A DNA stretch of 64,000 nucleotides from contig NC_066265.1 of the NCBI RefSeq assembly GCF_905404315.1, positions 30,404,501 through 30,468,500 of the forward strand, in the 5' to 3' direction. Positions 34,237 through 48,200 of this stretch are shown in pieces. The stretch's first letter is position 1. The number at the start of each line of letters is the position of its first letter. A model generated the notes under the pieces. It did no database searches and was not told the DNA's origin. It saw only the letters and a program-made list of their open reading frames with translations. The position numbers and the translations under genes were made by a program. This stretch comes from Leptidea sinapis. Its lineage: Eukaryota > Arthropoda > Insecta > Lepidoptera > Pieridae.

Positions 34237-35572
34237 CCTTGTCTTGCCATAAATACTGAAACAAAGAAAAAAATTTCTACTGCAAATTACATTTATTACT
34301 TTTACAGTGGGTTAGGTTAATACACAAATATAAAACAATTTAAAATATAAAAAGCTTATTCGAAGTGGTCTCCATTGGCTGCGATATAGTCCTTTAAACG
34401 TTGAGGCCAGTTATCAATAGAAGCATGCACTCTTTCCATGGGAAAATTCTTCACAGCCAATCGTACGGATTGTTTCAGGGACTCCAAATTATCATGGCGC
34501 TTATAGCAAGTCATACCTCTAAAATTGACCATAAATGACCATGACCAGTGGATTAAGATCGAGACTAGACGACGACCAGTCTTCAGCTCTGATGAAGTCT
34601 GAAACGTTCGTTTCCAACCAAGGCTGCGTAGACCGAGCTTTATGTCCCAGCGCCGAGTCTTGCTGTTAGGATCATTCTTGGTTATTGAATATGGTGTTGT
34701 TAAGGGGTTTCACTACCTTCTCAGGAATGATATCTTGATACACTTGTCCGACGTTTTGATACCTTTCTTCAAAAGTATAGCTCAGTCTCGCCTTCACAGC
34801 TAATACCCCACCAAACCAACACTGAAGTCGGATAGTTTCCACGTTGCACTCTGTCGACTAATTAGAAGGCTTCTTTAGAGCTTTGAGCATAAATACAGTC
34901 ATTTTGCTTGTTTGTTTCATGTGTGTTAAGATGTTGGTCAATTGTAAAAATTCTCTCATCCGTAAACAGAATTTTTCTGTAACTTCCCTTTGCGTACTTC
35001 TGCAGTAGTTGTTTCGATTTTACCACCCTGTTTTTTTTAAATTATCAGTTAAGAAAAGACGAGTACGTCTCTTATAGGCTACAAATTCTAAAACATCTTT
35101 TAAAATACGCGACATGGTTCTAGGTGCTTTCTTCATCTCCCGAGATAAAATCTTTCGCTTTCGGACAGGATTTCTTTGGAATTCTGCTTGGACCACCTTT
35201 TTCGTACGAACACTACGTGGACGGCCCGATCCTTTTCTGTCACAAACACAGGAGGTCTCATTGTACCTATTGCCTTGCTATTATATAGCCTGGTACACAA
35301 ATATTTTACTAATACCAAGCGTAGTAAGCTTAAGCGTATGGAGAGTTTTAAATCTTGCATTTGGCTCCATACCTCCTTTGTGTGATGCAATTACAGCGAT
35401 TCGGTTCTCTTTATCACCTCACTCCATTTTAATATCGCAACATATTGTACAAAGTATTGGCGACGAAATGAGAAAACTCAACGAACAATCATATAAAAAT
35501 GACAGATTCCAAATTCAAATGTAATATTTTGTTTATTTTCAATAGTAACAGTATTTATGGCCTGACTAAGTT
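34237..35572 (-). mobile_element. Degenerate mariner-type transposon
   Basis: Inverted ends share GCCATAAATACTG (34246-34258, and reversed near 35550-35562). The minus strand reads, over several frameshifts, from KQNSKEILSESERFYL through TDNLKK, NDCIYAQSSKEA and SSSLDLNPLVYGLWSILEG to IAANGDHFE. The third catalytic region DLNPL is present. At about 1.3 kb the element is near full length but frame-broken. It lies between CFAP251 and MMP. Confidence 0.8.
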
Positions 35573-36097
35573 TATTCAGCAGCATATTGAAACTGGCACC
35601 AAGATAAATATTATTCCCTCAGTATAAGAATATAAAAACTACAAGTCTCGGCGTTATTAGCGGTAGCTGTTTTGAACTGAGAACTGCAAGACTACTCACA
35701 CCACCCTTTTCTGGTAAGAGGGATCAAAATGACACCTAAGAGCATGGGGTAAATTCCCTACTTTCAGATATCAGATTAATTTTACTAAGCAGGTCTTTAG
35801 CTAGTGACTCACATAAACATAGAACGAAATTGTCCGAAAGAACAAAAATAAAATAATATCAAATACACCCGACTTCAAAAAAAGCTTTTCGAAAACAATA
35901 TTTATTCACAAGCATACGAAATTGTAAAGATTAAACTTAATGAACAAAACATGTTACTTTGACTAAAAACGAGAGTACCTAATTGTATATCTTAGAATGG
36001 TATTTTTTAAGGAAACCTTCATACACTAATTCTCGATTGATTATACCCATAACTAATTCCTGATTTGGTACACAGACAAGCCCCGAGCGACAAGTTG
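35573..36097. other. MMP upstream region
   Basis: No gene or repeat end seen; probable promoter-proximal DNA of the MMP gene. Confidence 0.4.
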
Positions 36098-36103
36098 TAT
36101 AAA
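36098..36103 (+). promoter_or_regulatory. Possible TATA box of the MMP gene
   Basis: TATAAA lies 62 bases before the first nucleotide of the ATG at 36165-36167, which would give a leader of roughly 30-40 bases. The assignment rests on spacing only. Confidence 0.35.
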
Positions 36104-36164
36104 CTTTATCTGAAGTCAAAGTTCAACTTCGATACGATGCAGTAATAACATAGCCAACGCCACA

Positions 36165-36251
36165 ATGGTCGGTCTGTATAATGTGTTTTTATTTGCTTTA
36201 GTTTCTTCTCAAACTATATTCAAGGAAGAAGTAAAACCTACAAGTCAAGAG
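36165..36251 (+). CDS. Mmp: MMP exon 1, signal peptide
   Basis: The start codon sits in CACAATGG and opens a hydrophobic stretch MVGLYNVFLFALVSSQTIF. The exon ends TSQE at GTAAGC in phase 0 and joins VNFLTRYGYLPPQ. Confidence 0.85.
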
Positions 36252-39200
36252 GTAAGCTTAATGTTCTTTTTGTGGCTACAAGTGATACTACAAAACATAA
36301 TATAATTATTCAGAGACTGTTGTGACTTGTGAGTACTTATTTTAAGGCTGGACCGAGCCAACAGCTTTGAGGAATCGAGCGGAGCTAGGTTAACTCTCTC
36401 GCACAAGATCGGCATTGTTTTAATTCAAAATTAGAAGCATTTTTAATTTATTACAAACATAATTTTTCTTTACAAAAATAGCGAAACTATGACATGTTAA
36501 ATAGTATTGGTAAACAGTTAATAATTTTTCATACAATTTTTATCTAGATTGAATGATTAACATGACTCCAACTGTAAAAGTAAGGGGTACTTTGGTAATT
36601 CTATTCGCAATGTCTATTAAAGATAGAAATGTTAAGAAAAAAGATGATTTGTCTCATACTCTGTGGACGTATAATTATTTTTTGTAAAAATAAAAGCTTT
36701 ATATAAACAGTTAGGAAATGGTTTCAATTATGCGCTATTTAGAAGATTTTTTGGGATAGCGGCCTTAAGGGTTTTTGACATCTTTACGTAATAGCTTCTG
36801 CCCCCAATCTTGTCTTCGTTTAATTTCGTATTACACTCCCTTGGTGATGTAATTCTAATCTGATTTGCCAGCAGGTTGCGTCTTTGTCTAATATTGAAAT
36901 CGTTTGCTCGCATTTTCGTACGGTATGCATAAAATGTACCTATAAGTAATTTTATTTTAACCGATTGTTCAAATATGCAGAAATCTTTTTTATTTGTGAC
37001 GTAAATGATAATTATTTTTTCATCCCTAAGAAATTCCATACAAACTTTCAGTCCAAGGGATGATTTTCGAGATTAAAATTATTAGGATCTCAAACTACAT
37101 ACCAAATTTCATTGAAATTGATCCAGTGGCTGGCATTAAAAGGCAATAATTAATATTAATAATTTCAATGAAATTTCGCAATAATTAACAAAATATATTA
37201 GAAATTATTTTGTTCTATTTATTTTATTTTATTTGAGAAACAAACAGTACAACTTAATTCACTTAAAAAAACATAAAATATAAATCATTGCTTGATTTTG
37301 GTAATAAATATGTGAATGTTCCATATTATTGTGACAACCTACAGTTTTTTAACAAATATTTATAATATATATTAGAAATCGAAATTCGACAACATGATAT
37401 GTTAATGCATTACTTGTAATTGTATCGGTGGTTCATAAATAAATAAATAAATGAAATCTATTATCTGCAGGTAAACTTTTTGACTCGTTATGGCTATTTA
37501 CCACCACAACCACATGGCTCCGACTTCTCTGTCACGGCGCAGTCCATATCAGAAGCCGTTAAGAAGATGCAGAAATTTGCTGGACTGCCGCCTACTGGAG
37601 AACTTGATCCGGAAACAATGAAGGTACTTTTCGACTTATTTACGAAACTTAAGGCGACACTGAATGCCGGCGACCTTGAGCGATATGAGTTCACGGCTTC
37701 TATGTAACAAAGCCAATATTTTCAAAATTCTTGCGTCGAAAATTTAACATTTTAACAGGCGCAAACAGTTTAATTGCTTACAATCCTCATTATTGATTAC
37801 TAATCTTAATAAATGTACCATCACAAAAAAGTAAAAGCTATAAGAACAACTTTTATGAGAGCAGTATACTAAACAAATGCATCATGCCGAGAAAAAACTT
37901 GTTTAACTGCAAACAAAACTGGTAGTTCATAATAGTTCTGGAGTGTTAAGTTTAACTAACAGCAAGCATAAGCAACCTACAAATAAGACTTAAGGGTATG
38001 TGTAACAGGATAAAGTAGTGTTTATAGCTCCAAATGCTATATTTTCACCACAAAACTTGTCTAAGAACACCTTGTTTGCGTGTTTTCTGCTTACTCTTCG
38101 CCTTAAACTAACCTTCAAACTTAGAGCATACTCCCAGGGTGGTAAGTAATGACTAACCTAGTTATATATATTTTATGTTGCAGCGGATGCCTCGCCACTT
38201 GAGCCTTTTTTGTGTTTGCCCCCTGTTAGGTATATAAAAAAGTGTCTGTGTACTTATGTATGCACGCAAGAAGTTATACTTCTTTGGCCTTACAAAAGCA
38301 AAAATCATTAAAATGATTTATTCCCCGTGCTATTGTACGTCTTTAGAAAGAACAATTTTTGTAAAAATCTTGCAAAGATGGCTTTGTCAATTAATTATTG
38401 AATAATGAATACGGCTGTATGGGCTTGAACCCTTTGCCTGTTCTAATAATGGACGAAGAAACCAAAAGAAAATAACGAATGACGCAAACATCAGAATATT
38501 TTAGGAACCAACTTCAGCCTGTTACTTTGTGTTACAGTGATGCGCGCGCATGTTAAAATTTCACTCTCATCATTTTTTCATAACGCGCCTAAAGAAGTAT
38601 TACTTCAAAAAAAATAAGGAATTTCGCAAAGTTTTTTAACTCCAAATTCGTGCTACGTCCAACCCGAAAGAGGTAAGGTATTTTGAAAAAAAAAGTGACA
38701 CCATTAACCAGTTATACACCTGAAGGTGAGTGATACCCATACCCATTACAATGCAGTGCCGCTCAGGGTTATTGATTGAATGCTGAGCGGCAGCCCAATT
38801 TCGTTCTCACTTTGAGACCATTATTATCCAAGTAATGTCACCAGCTACGGCGCCCGAAAACAATAGTTCTTGAACATTACTGTAGTAACAGTAAAAATGT
38901 ATTTTTAAATTTTCAGTTGTTCAGAAGAAGACGATGCGGCATGAAAGATATTTTGGATGCAAAGACCAAAAATCGTTTAAAACGTTACATATTGCAACAG
39001 GGATGGGATAAGAAGACTATTACATATCGGTGAGAATATTTATATTCGAACATGAAATACATCTTTATAAGATTTGCGGAATATACGACAGCCTAGTTCC
39101 GAATGGCATTTATTAAATACTAGCTGACCCGGCAAACGTTGTTTTGCCATATAAATTATTTATAATGTTAAGACTGTTTCTTGCACATTGCAACATAACT

Positions 39201-42200
39201 TTATTTTTCTAAAATAAACTTAGCCTAAGTTACTCCTTATTACATCAGCTACCTGCCAAAAAAAGTCCCGTCAAAATTGGTCCAGCCATTTCAGAGGTCT
39301 CCGCTGCGCTCCAACTAGACACCACACTACCTGAGATCAATACCTTTTCTATTACGGCAACTTTATATTGGAGTGTGTATTGGCTATAAAATATGCATGT
39401 GTTCGTAGTATCTTGACATTCAATGGCATCTTTCAAATTTTGTAACTAGTTAACTGTAGTTTTAATTATTAGCAAACTTTAACAGAACATGTGGCACGTC
39501 AACGTCACACATTGTTCAAGACTGGCTCGAGTACGCCCACTTTGGCGTAGTATTAGTTGCCGCAATTTGCGATTACGGCACCTAGTTGGAGCGCAGCGGA
39601 GACCAATCCTTAATCTTAGAATCTATAATTATAAATGGAGAGTAGTTTTCCTTGTTATACTACGAAAACCACTAAACCACCACTAAATGCAGTGTGTTTC
39701 AGTGAAGCTTTTAGTTTATGATGTGTGGATGATTACTTATCCGGAAACTATATTATTTTTACTTAGATATATCTATATATTTGCAATACAAATAATTCAG
39801 TCAATGACATTTCATTACATATGACAATTATTCATACAATGAGCGGGCAGTACGGCATAACAACGTTTGCCGGGTTAGGACTTGTTATATAATATTCCAT
39901 TTGTTAAAAGTCGTGTGATAACCAATGTGTCTTCGGTTTTCTAATTGATATGTGCGTGTCAACAACACTTATTGCCTCGCACAATCGCTTTGTGGAATTA
40001 ATTACTGGCTGCAGTTTTCTCAAACCAATTCCACTTAGGGACCTTCAGGTATCCATCATTAGAGCATATACTCCCAATTAAAGGCTGGTGTTACGAATGT
40101 CCTCGGCCGTTGCCTTACCACGTTCCAACACGTCAGCCACTTTATTCATTTATTGATTTGAAGATTGTTATTTGACTAGTCCTGGTAAGTCCTAGTGAGG
40201 CCGCGTCCAAATTTAACTATTGTGTTTGCCACTCATAGTTATAGCTCGTCGTCAAGCCATGCCGCCTTTACGAACCGCAGTATCTTCTTGACACGAGTAT
40301 TTCAAACAGCATCTGGAAGCAGGGTGTAGTCACCAAGGACGGTGTTACGCTTATGCATTAAGTTCTGTTCAAACTGAGGCGACTACGCACGAGAAGCGGG
40401 ACACGTTTTAGCGTAATTCGCTCGCTCGCTTAGCCTCTTAAGGCGACACTAAATGCCAGCGACCTTGAGCGATATGAGTTCACGGCTGCCGGCCCGCCAT
40501 CAATGTAACAAAGCCAATATTTTCAAAATTCTTGCGTGGAAAACAGTTTATATGCTTACAATCCTCGTTATTCACTGCTAATCTGAATAAATGAACCTAC
40601 ACAATTTGTACAAGCTATAAGAATAACTTTTCTGAGAGAAGTATCAAAAAAATGCGTCACGCCATGCCAAAAAACTTGTTTAACTTCAAAGAAAATTGGT
40701 AGTTCAAAAAGGCTCGGCAGTGTTAACTATAGCCAACAGCAAGCATTATCAACCTACAAATAAGACTTAAGGACTTAAGGATAAAGTAGTGTTCATAGCT
40801 CGAAATGCTATACTTTCACCACAAAACTTGTCTAAAAACACCATGTTTGCGTGTTTTCTGCTTACTCTTCGCCTTAAACTGACGCGACTGCGCCGGTTCT
40901 TCAGTGGACAAACATCATGCATTGTGAGATCAAACAATCCCGGCGGGCGTCCCGCTCTTGTTTCGCTTCAACTTGAGCGACTACTCGCGTCAATTTGAAC
41001 ACGTCCATACAAGTTAGTTGACACAATCGGCGCGAGCGACTTCTGTCCCACGTCCCGTGGACCGCAATCGCAGAAGGGATGAAGGCGTTTGGCGTTTCAT
41101 CATCCTCAAGGCAAAATCTGCAAGTTTTATCGTTTTTGATTCCGAGTCAGGCACTAACCGTGTGCAACTCATAAATAAAAAGAAATCGATCCATCCATTA
41201 TTTTCAGTGTGCACAACGGCTCCAGCACTCTAGAGCAGTCTCGTGTGGAGGCTATCATGACTGCGGGTCTGGCCGTATGGGCCCCCCACGGCAACCTCCG
41301 GTTCATACAAGTAGAAGAGACAAAGGCGGATATAGAAGTATCATTTGTCAGCAAAGACCATGGGGATGGGTAAGAAATGTTACCAGTGAATCAGTCTACT
41401 TTGTAAGTAATATAACAGCTAGTCTCAGCGTTTCACTCGATTGTATGAAACGTGCAGTCAGTGATAGATTGATAAGTGACGACTATAATCTTGTAAAAAA
41501 AGGATATAGCCGAAATCCACTATGTTTTATGCAACTGTTTGCTTTCAAACTTAGCCGGATTATACAGGGTGAACCAAAAGTCCGTTTATAATTGGAAAGA
41601 TAATTAAAAAAAAACTAATTACAGTAGATCAAAATTGTTTATTGTTTTCGATGGTAAACAAAAGGGGAATTTATTTCTTAAAAATTATATCATCCATATG
41701 CAATCCTTCATTATTCTCGCATTGCTGCAATCTAGAGCGGAAATCTTCGATGACAGCTTTACATGTTTCTGTTGAGATGTTTTGGATTTCTGTGCGAATA
41801 CGATCGTTTAATTCGTCAAGAGTTACTGGGTTGGTTGGCTGGAATGCAGCGGTTTTTGATCACCATGACATAGTGTCACTCTAATAACGACACTTTGTCT
41901 ATTAACATGCCCATTTAGGTGGAAGTGTGCCTCGTTGAGAAAAAAATGTTTGTAAAACTGGTGAATCGCTCTACCATTTCGTTCGCAAACTGCAACCTAG
42001 TGGCATGGTCCTGAGGCCTTAATTCCTGCACCATTTGGATTTTATAGGGATGTAGACTTAAATCTTTCTTGAGAATGCGGTTTAATACATCATTATCTTG
42101 GCACGTTAAGGACAGCAGACCGCTTTCGAGTTGAAAGTCCAGGTTGGTCACGAACAGACGATTTTACTCGCTCCACGTTTTCGGGGTCCCTCGACGTTCT

Positions 42201-45200
42201 AGGCCGGCCAGATCGAGGTAAATCCATTTTTGAACCCGTCTTCTCAAACTTGAGCACCCATTTTTTAATTAACACACCTGATAGAGCTTAATTTTTGTGT
42301 CATATCTTGTAATGATTGCAAAACTTTCGTTGAGCTAAGGTTGCAGAATCGTTGTTTCGATAGTACTCGCGTACACAAAACGCACGTTGACTACCGCTAA
42401 ACGACGCCATGGTACTAATTTCCCGTTGGCCGCTCTTGCAATGCGTAACCCCTGCACCTCCCTCCGCCGCCGCGGCAACCGATTCAAATGTTAACGGACT
42501 TTTGGACCACCCTGTACTTCGTCGCCAATCGCCATACTGTAATTACTACTATTTCAAAGATATGACAAATGACTGCACGATAAGGGACGAGACGAGCAAG
42601 ATGTTCAGCTGTTGGTAATTATGACCGCCGGCCCATTACAATGTGTTACAATTTCAGTTGCCGCGCGTGAGTGCCGCTCAGAATGATTGAAAACCCCAAA
42701 AATTCTGAAAGGCGCTACAACTGCGCTCGTCACCTTGATACATAAGTTGTCAAGTCTCATTTGCCCAGTAATTTCACTAGCTACGGCGCAGTTCAGACCG
42801 AAACACAGTAATGCTTACACATTACTGCTTCACGGCAGAAATAGGCGCCGTTGTGGTGCCCATAATCTAGCCGGCATCCTGTGCAAAGGATCCTTCCACT
42901 GGTAAAACACCTTAAACTATAGACTTAGAACACACTAGTGTATAAAGTGTAAACGTATAAAATTTAGATTTATTTTTTATGATTACGGTTAAGTACCTCT
43001 ACCCATGTATGTGTCCATTTAATTTTACCAATATAGCCGGCTTTTCTGAAACGAGCATTACATAGTAGCGCGGTCAATATCATTCTATTCCATAAAATGC
43101 ACAGCGCCTCTAAAAAGATTTCACTTCATAAAATCTTTTACAGTTTTCCATTTGACGGTCCCGGCCGAATTGTGGCCCACGCGTTCCCTCCTCCCCATGG
43201 AGCGATGCACTTCGACGACGACGAGCTGTGGGGTGACAGCCCTGACGAAGACAACGAAGACGTGACGGACTTGTTCGCGGTGGCCGTCCACGAGATCGGG
43301 CACGCGCTAGGGTTGTCACACTCCGATGTCAAAGCCTCTGTTATGTATCCGTACTACCAAGTGCCGGTGGAGAAGTTGCACGAGGATGATATTCTGGGAA
43401 TGCACGAGTTATACTGTGAGTTCTTATAGACCTCTGTTATAATCTAACTTCGCATTTACTATAGAAATATTAATAGGAAGGTAATAGAAATATTATAAAT
43501 GCTAATTCCTTTCGGGTCGTCACATTTCACCGCTTGCAACGCTCCGGATATTGACGGATCAATGGTGTGCTAAATGAAAGCAATACGAATAAATTAAGAA
43601 GATAGTGAAAAATATTCCTATAATATATTTTATTAAAAAAAACAATTGCAGTTTAGTAAAAAAAATGCCAATGAAATGTAATACTATGATTGGATAATTT
43701 GATATATGAAGGCATAAAAGGCATTTATTTTCTCAAAATTGATTCGTTTTATAGTCATTTCTAACACTACCACCGCTTCGGAACCAAATGGCGCTCTGAG
43801 AGAGAAGAAGCGGCTCAAGAAACTCTCCCAGCGTTCCTCTCTCCCATATTATTATATCATGTAGGTTGTATTCCCAGTTCAGTAGAACTGGGAATATATG
43901 CAGATGCTGTTTGCAATACTCGCGTCAAGAAGATACTGCGGTTCACAAACGCGGCAGGGCTCGACGACGAGATATAAGTATGAGTGGCGAACACAATAGT
44001 TCAATTCTGGACGCGGTGTTACTAGGACCCAAACTAACACATAATAAAAAAAATAATAATGTAGGTTGTTAGAAGAGTGAGTGGTTACTGGTTAGTTAGA
44101 TATGCTGAAAAACAATCTTTTTTTTTTCAGTAAAAGAGGCAACAACTTCCACTCCAGCTGAGTTTCTTTATGCGAAGCCGTCTTCCTCCGTGCCTCGCTT
44201 CACCAAATCTGACATCAGCTACGAGGAAGAGGATGATATACCCGACCTCTGCTTCACCAACTATAACACTATACAGTCTATGCAGGGCAAATTGTTTGTA
44301 TTCGAAGAGGAGGTAGGTACTTAGTTATATGAATTTTTTATATTATATAACTATATAAAAACTAGCTGACCCAGCAAACGTTGTATTGCCATATAAAGAA
44401 ATAAAAAAAACAATACTTAAAACTTTTGGGGTACAAAAAATAGATGACGACCGATTCTCAGACCTACCGAATTTTTCGTACTACAATAATTATTATATTC
44501 AATTGCCATCTTGCAACCCTTATTGCGTATCTGTGGATGGAACAGAATAATATGAAAATCGCGAAACAAAATAGGTGTTGATCGTAGAGGGGTGAAAATT
44601 TGGAGTTGATTGTATTTTTCAATGCTAAATCATAATAAAATAAAATAAAAAATTGTCAAAACATAAAAAATACATTTTTGGGCTTGGGTCACCCTTATCA
44701 TTTAGGGATATGAAAAATAGATGTTGGCCGATTCTCAAACCTACCCGATATGTGCATAAACTTTCAAACAAATCGGTTAAGCCATTTCGGAGGAGTTTGG
44801 TAACAAACACCGGGACACGATTTCATATATTAGATATATGGCGACATTAAATACACACATGGGTAGAGCTACATAACAGTAATCATAAAAAATAATTTCA
44901 AAAATAAAATGACACAATTCACGTAAATAAATCAATTTTCCATAATATAATTTCGGAACAACCTGTATGTAATCTAGTAGCCGCGCGCTAACGTAGGCAC
45001 TGACACCTACTTGTAATACGCTGAGCCGTAGCCGGTCAATACTCGTAGGTGAGTAGCGCCTACGTAAGGATGATTATAATAACTTTGTTCTTAAATATAT
45101 AATTAGTTTGAAAATTTCAAATATTTACTTTAATTTTAAGATATATTTTTGTTTAAGTTACTTTAGCCGTATTTTATTTAATGCCGCCATTACTCACCGC

Positions 45201-48200
45201 TGTATATTTGTTATACTTAGATACTAACTTATCCGTGTATTAACTTCTAAAAATTCTCTGTTGTTACACAATTTTTCAAAAGTGTTTGCTCATGTGTTAA
45301 TTAATACTTGGTGCTATAAATAGCTGCGAAATGTGTCTAGGGTCTTGCTAAATACATTTAAAATTATAGATTTCTTTTAAAAAAATTATAGACTTATACA
45401 TCTTCTAATATATAAAATTCTCGTGTCATGGTGTTAAACATGGAACTCCTCTGAAACGGCTTGACCGATTCTCATGAAATTTTGAGTGCATATTGGGTAG
45501 GTCTGAGAATCGGACAGCATCTATTTTTCATCCCCCTAAATGTTAAGGGTGGTCCACACATTTTTTTTTAATTTATTTGATTATGAGTCAGCATTAAAAA
45601 ACACATACAACTTCAACCATCTACGATCAATAGTTACTTTTGTATCGCGATTTTAATATCGGCAATACAACGTTTGTTTGCTCAGCTAGTAACAGTATAT
45701 AAAACCTGATATCCTTTTGCAACACATACATTTTTGTGTTCATTTTTGTCAGCCAATTCGATGAATCTCTAAAATCATAAAGCTATGAAATTGTTAATTT
45801 TTCAGTGGATGTGGGTGTTATCAAGAAGACGAAAAATCATTGATGGCTACCCGAAAAAAATTCACGATGTTTTCGTTGGCCTACCAAAATATATCGATGT
45901 AATAAAAACTATATACGAGAAGCGAAATGGCCATATTGTTATTTTTTCAGGTGAGAGTTGTACATAATATACCTTTTTCTCTTTCTTTCAAAATACAGCT
46001 GTTAGGACCAGCGGTCCACAGATTTTGCCTCTCGCTGCTAAATCGGCAAGGCTAAGCGCTGCTTTACTATATACTCTTTTATACCTTATATATATATATA
46101 GACACTGATTTTTTTTTAAAGAACTCTTGCTGTGTGTAGTTTTAGATGATAGAGTTTTGGTATGTTTGTCTGTTAAGCTAATTTTGCACAAGAGTTCGGG
46201 ATCTCATATTATCACGTCTAACGTGATACACGACGTCGCGGGCAGCAACTAGTATTAAATATTACCTATATATTATATTACTATGAAGGTCATAGCACAA
46301 GAGCTTTTATAATGTAAAACTTTAATATGCTTTTCATTTAAATATCTCGAATCAAGGTATCCTAAGGCATTTCTTAACAGTGTAGGTAGGTACATCAAGT
46401 GTAGTTTATTTCGGATTGCACATAGATGCATGTCAATAAAAAAATGTTTTCGTTAGTTGCTGCATGCAACCTCACTACAGTCTAGAAATTGTTCTTTCAG
46501 ATATAGCTGAAATAATAGAATTACTTAAATGATTATTTTTATAAATTAAGGGAGAATTTTTATAAATTAACTTTAATAAATAGATATAACAAATGTGATT
46601 AATTTATGAAGAGTTATGTACTCATTTAAATAGCATATCTGCTGCTGCTGCTTACGTCAGTGTCAAATTATTTCAATAAATCCAGCCACTCACAAACATA
46701 ACGAGTAGATAGCACAATTGTCTGCTGGTTATGGCCCTTTTTGGCATAATTAACAATGAAATAAGCTCAGAATCAAGATATTAGTTAATTTGTTATTAGC
46801 TATAAGAAATGAAAAAGCCAAGCTAACGGGAAGTTAAAATGCAAATATCAAAAGCAAAATAACTCCAAACAGACAGAACTATGCGATCTTTATTATAATT
46901 TAAAACAATAAATGCCTTAATTATTAACCCCCTTATTCATAATGGTCCGCTAACTTTAAACAGCCGCTAAGGAGTGTTTTTTCTCATTCTGACTTAGGTC
47001 AATAGAAGAAGACAGAGTGCGAATTAGCAATGCTATAAATCCTATAAGCTGGTATAGACTTTCAGCCCTCTTAGTCGCGCACCCTCACCTTACAAAGTTT
47101 CTATATATAATATGGAATGACTTGCAGGGCGATTCTTTTGGGAGTTCAGCTCACGATACCGGCTCATCAAGCGCGGTAGACTGTCAGAATACTCCGTTCC
47201 TCCTCAAGTATCTGAGCTGACGTCTGTGTTCATATCCAACTACAACAACAAGACTTACCTGATCGAGTACGAGAAGTTCTGGCGTTTTGATGAGCACACC
47301 ATGACGATGGATAAGGGGTATCCGAAGGAGATGTCTGCCTGGAGGAAGGTCCCCTATCCAGTAGATGCCGCTTTGATATGGGAAGGAGGTAAATCTTTGA
47401 AGTTATTATATAGTTTCAGAAAAATCACGATTATTTTAGGTTATATACAGACTAATTTTATGAGAAAAAGTGACGAGACGGGTCTTATGTTTAAGTGATA
47501 TGACCCACTCATTTCAATGGATTGCTTAGAATTCTACAGCTTTCAGTACACTATTTTAATAAAGTACCTACGATTGGCAACCCTAATGAGGGGTAATATA
47601 CTTTAATATGTTTAAATAATTATTGAAATTTTCATTTACACCTGCAATTCAACAGTCCCCCTGAAAACGAGATTTGGAAAAATCTTAAAACGTCGGGTTA
47701 ACTAAAATAAAAATGTAACTTTTACGCAAAAATCTAATGTAAAAGCAAAGTTACAATTACACGCGTTTTAATCCTTTAAGTGTGTAACACTCACGTTAAT
47801 CAAAGTAAATAACTATGTTTATTTAAGAAACTACTATATTTTATATTTTTTAACGGTATTAACTACGATTTTTTACCTACTGTTGTTAACAATTTACCGT
47901 TTTAATTATAAATCTAATCTACATCTCTAGGCAAACTGTTTGTTTGCGTAGATAGTATTTTTGGCAGGATTTTTGCAGTTTCACATTATGTAGGTAGTAG
48001 GAAGGTAGGTAGGTTTCTGGCCTGTACTTATAGAAAAAACTGACTGCAAATGTTTACGATCCCTTCACAGGTAGGTTATTTAAAACAAGTCGTGTATTTT
48101 GTGGTTATTTTGTTACAGATACATTTTTCTTCCGCGGCCCACGTTTCTGGCGCTTCGACAACAATAAAATACAAGCCCACGAATATTACCCTCTGCCGAC

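Noticed and set aside
35114..35524. 136-codon plus-strand frame
   Set aside because: It is antisense to the mariner-type transposase at 34237-35572.
37494..37694. Minus-strand frame over MMP exon 2
   Set aside because: It is the antisense of the prodomain exon.
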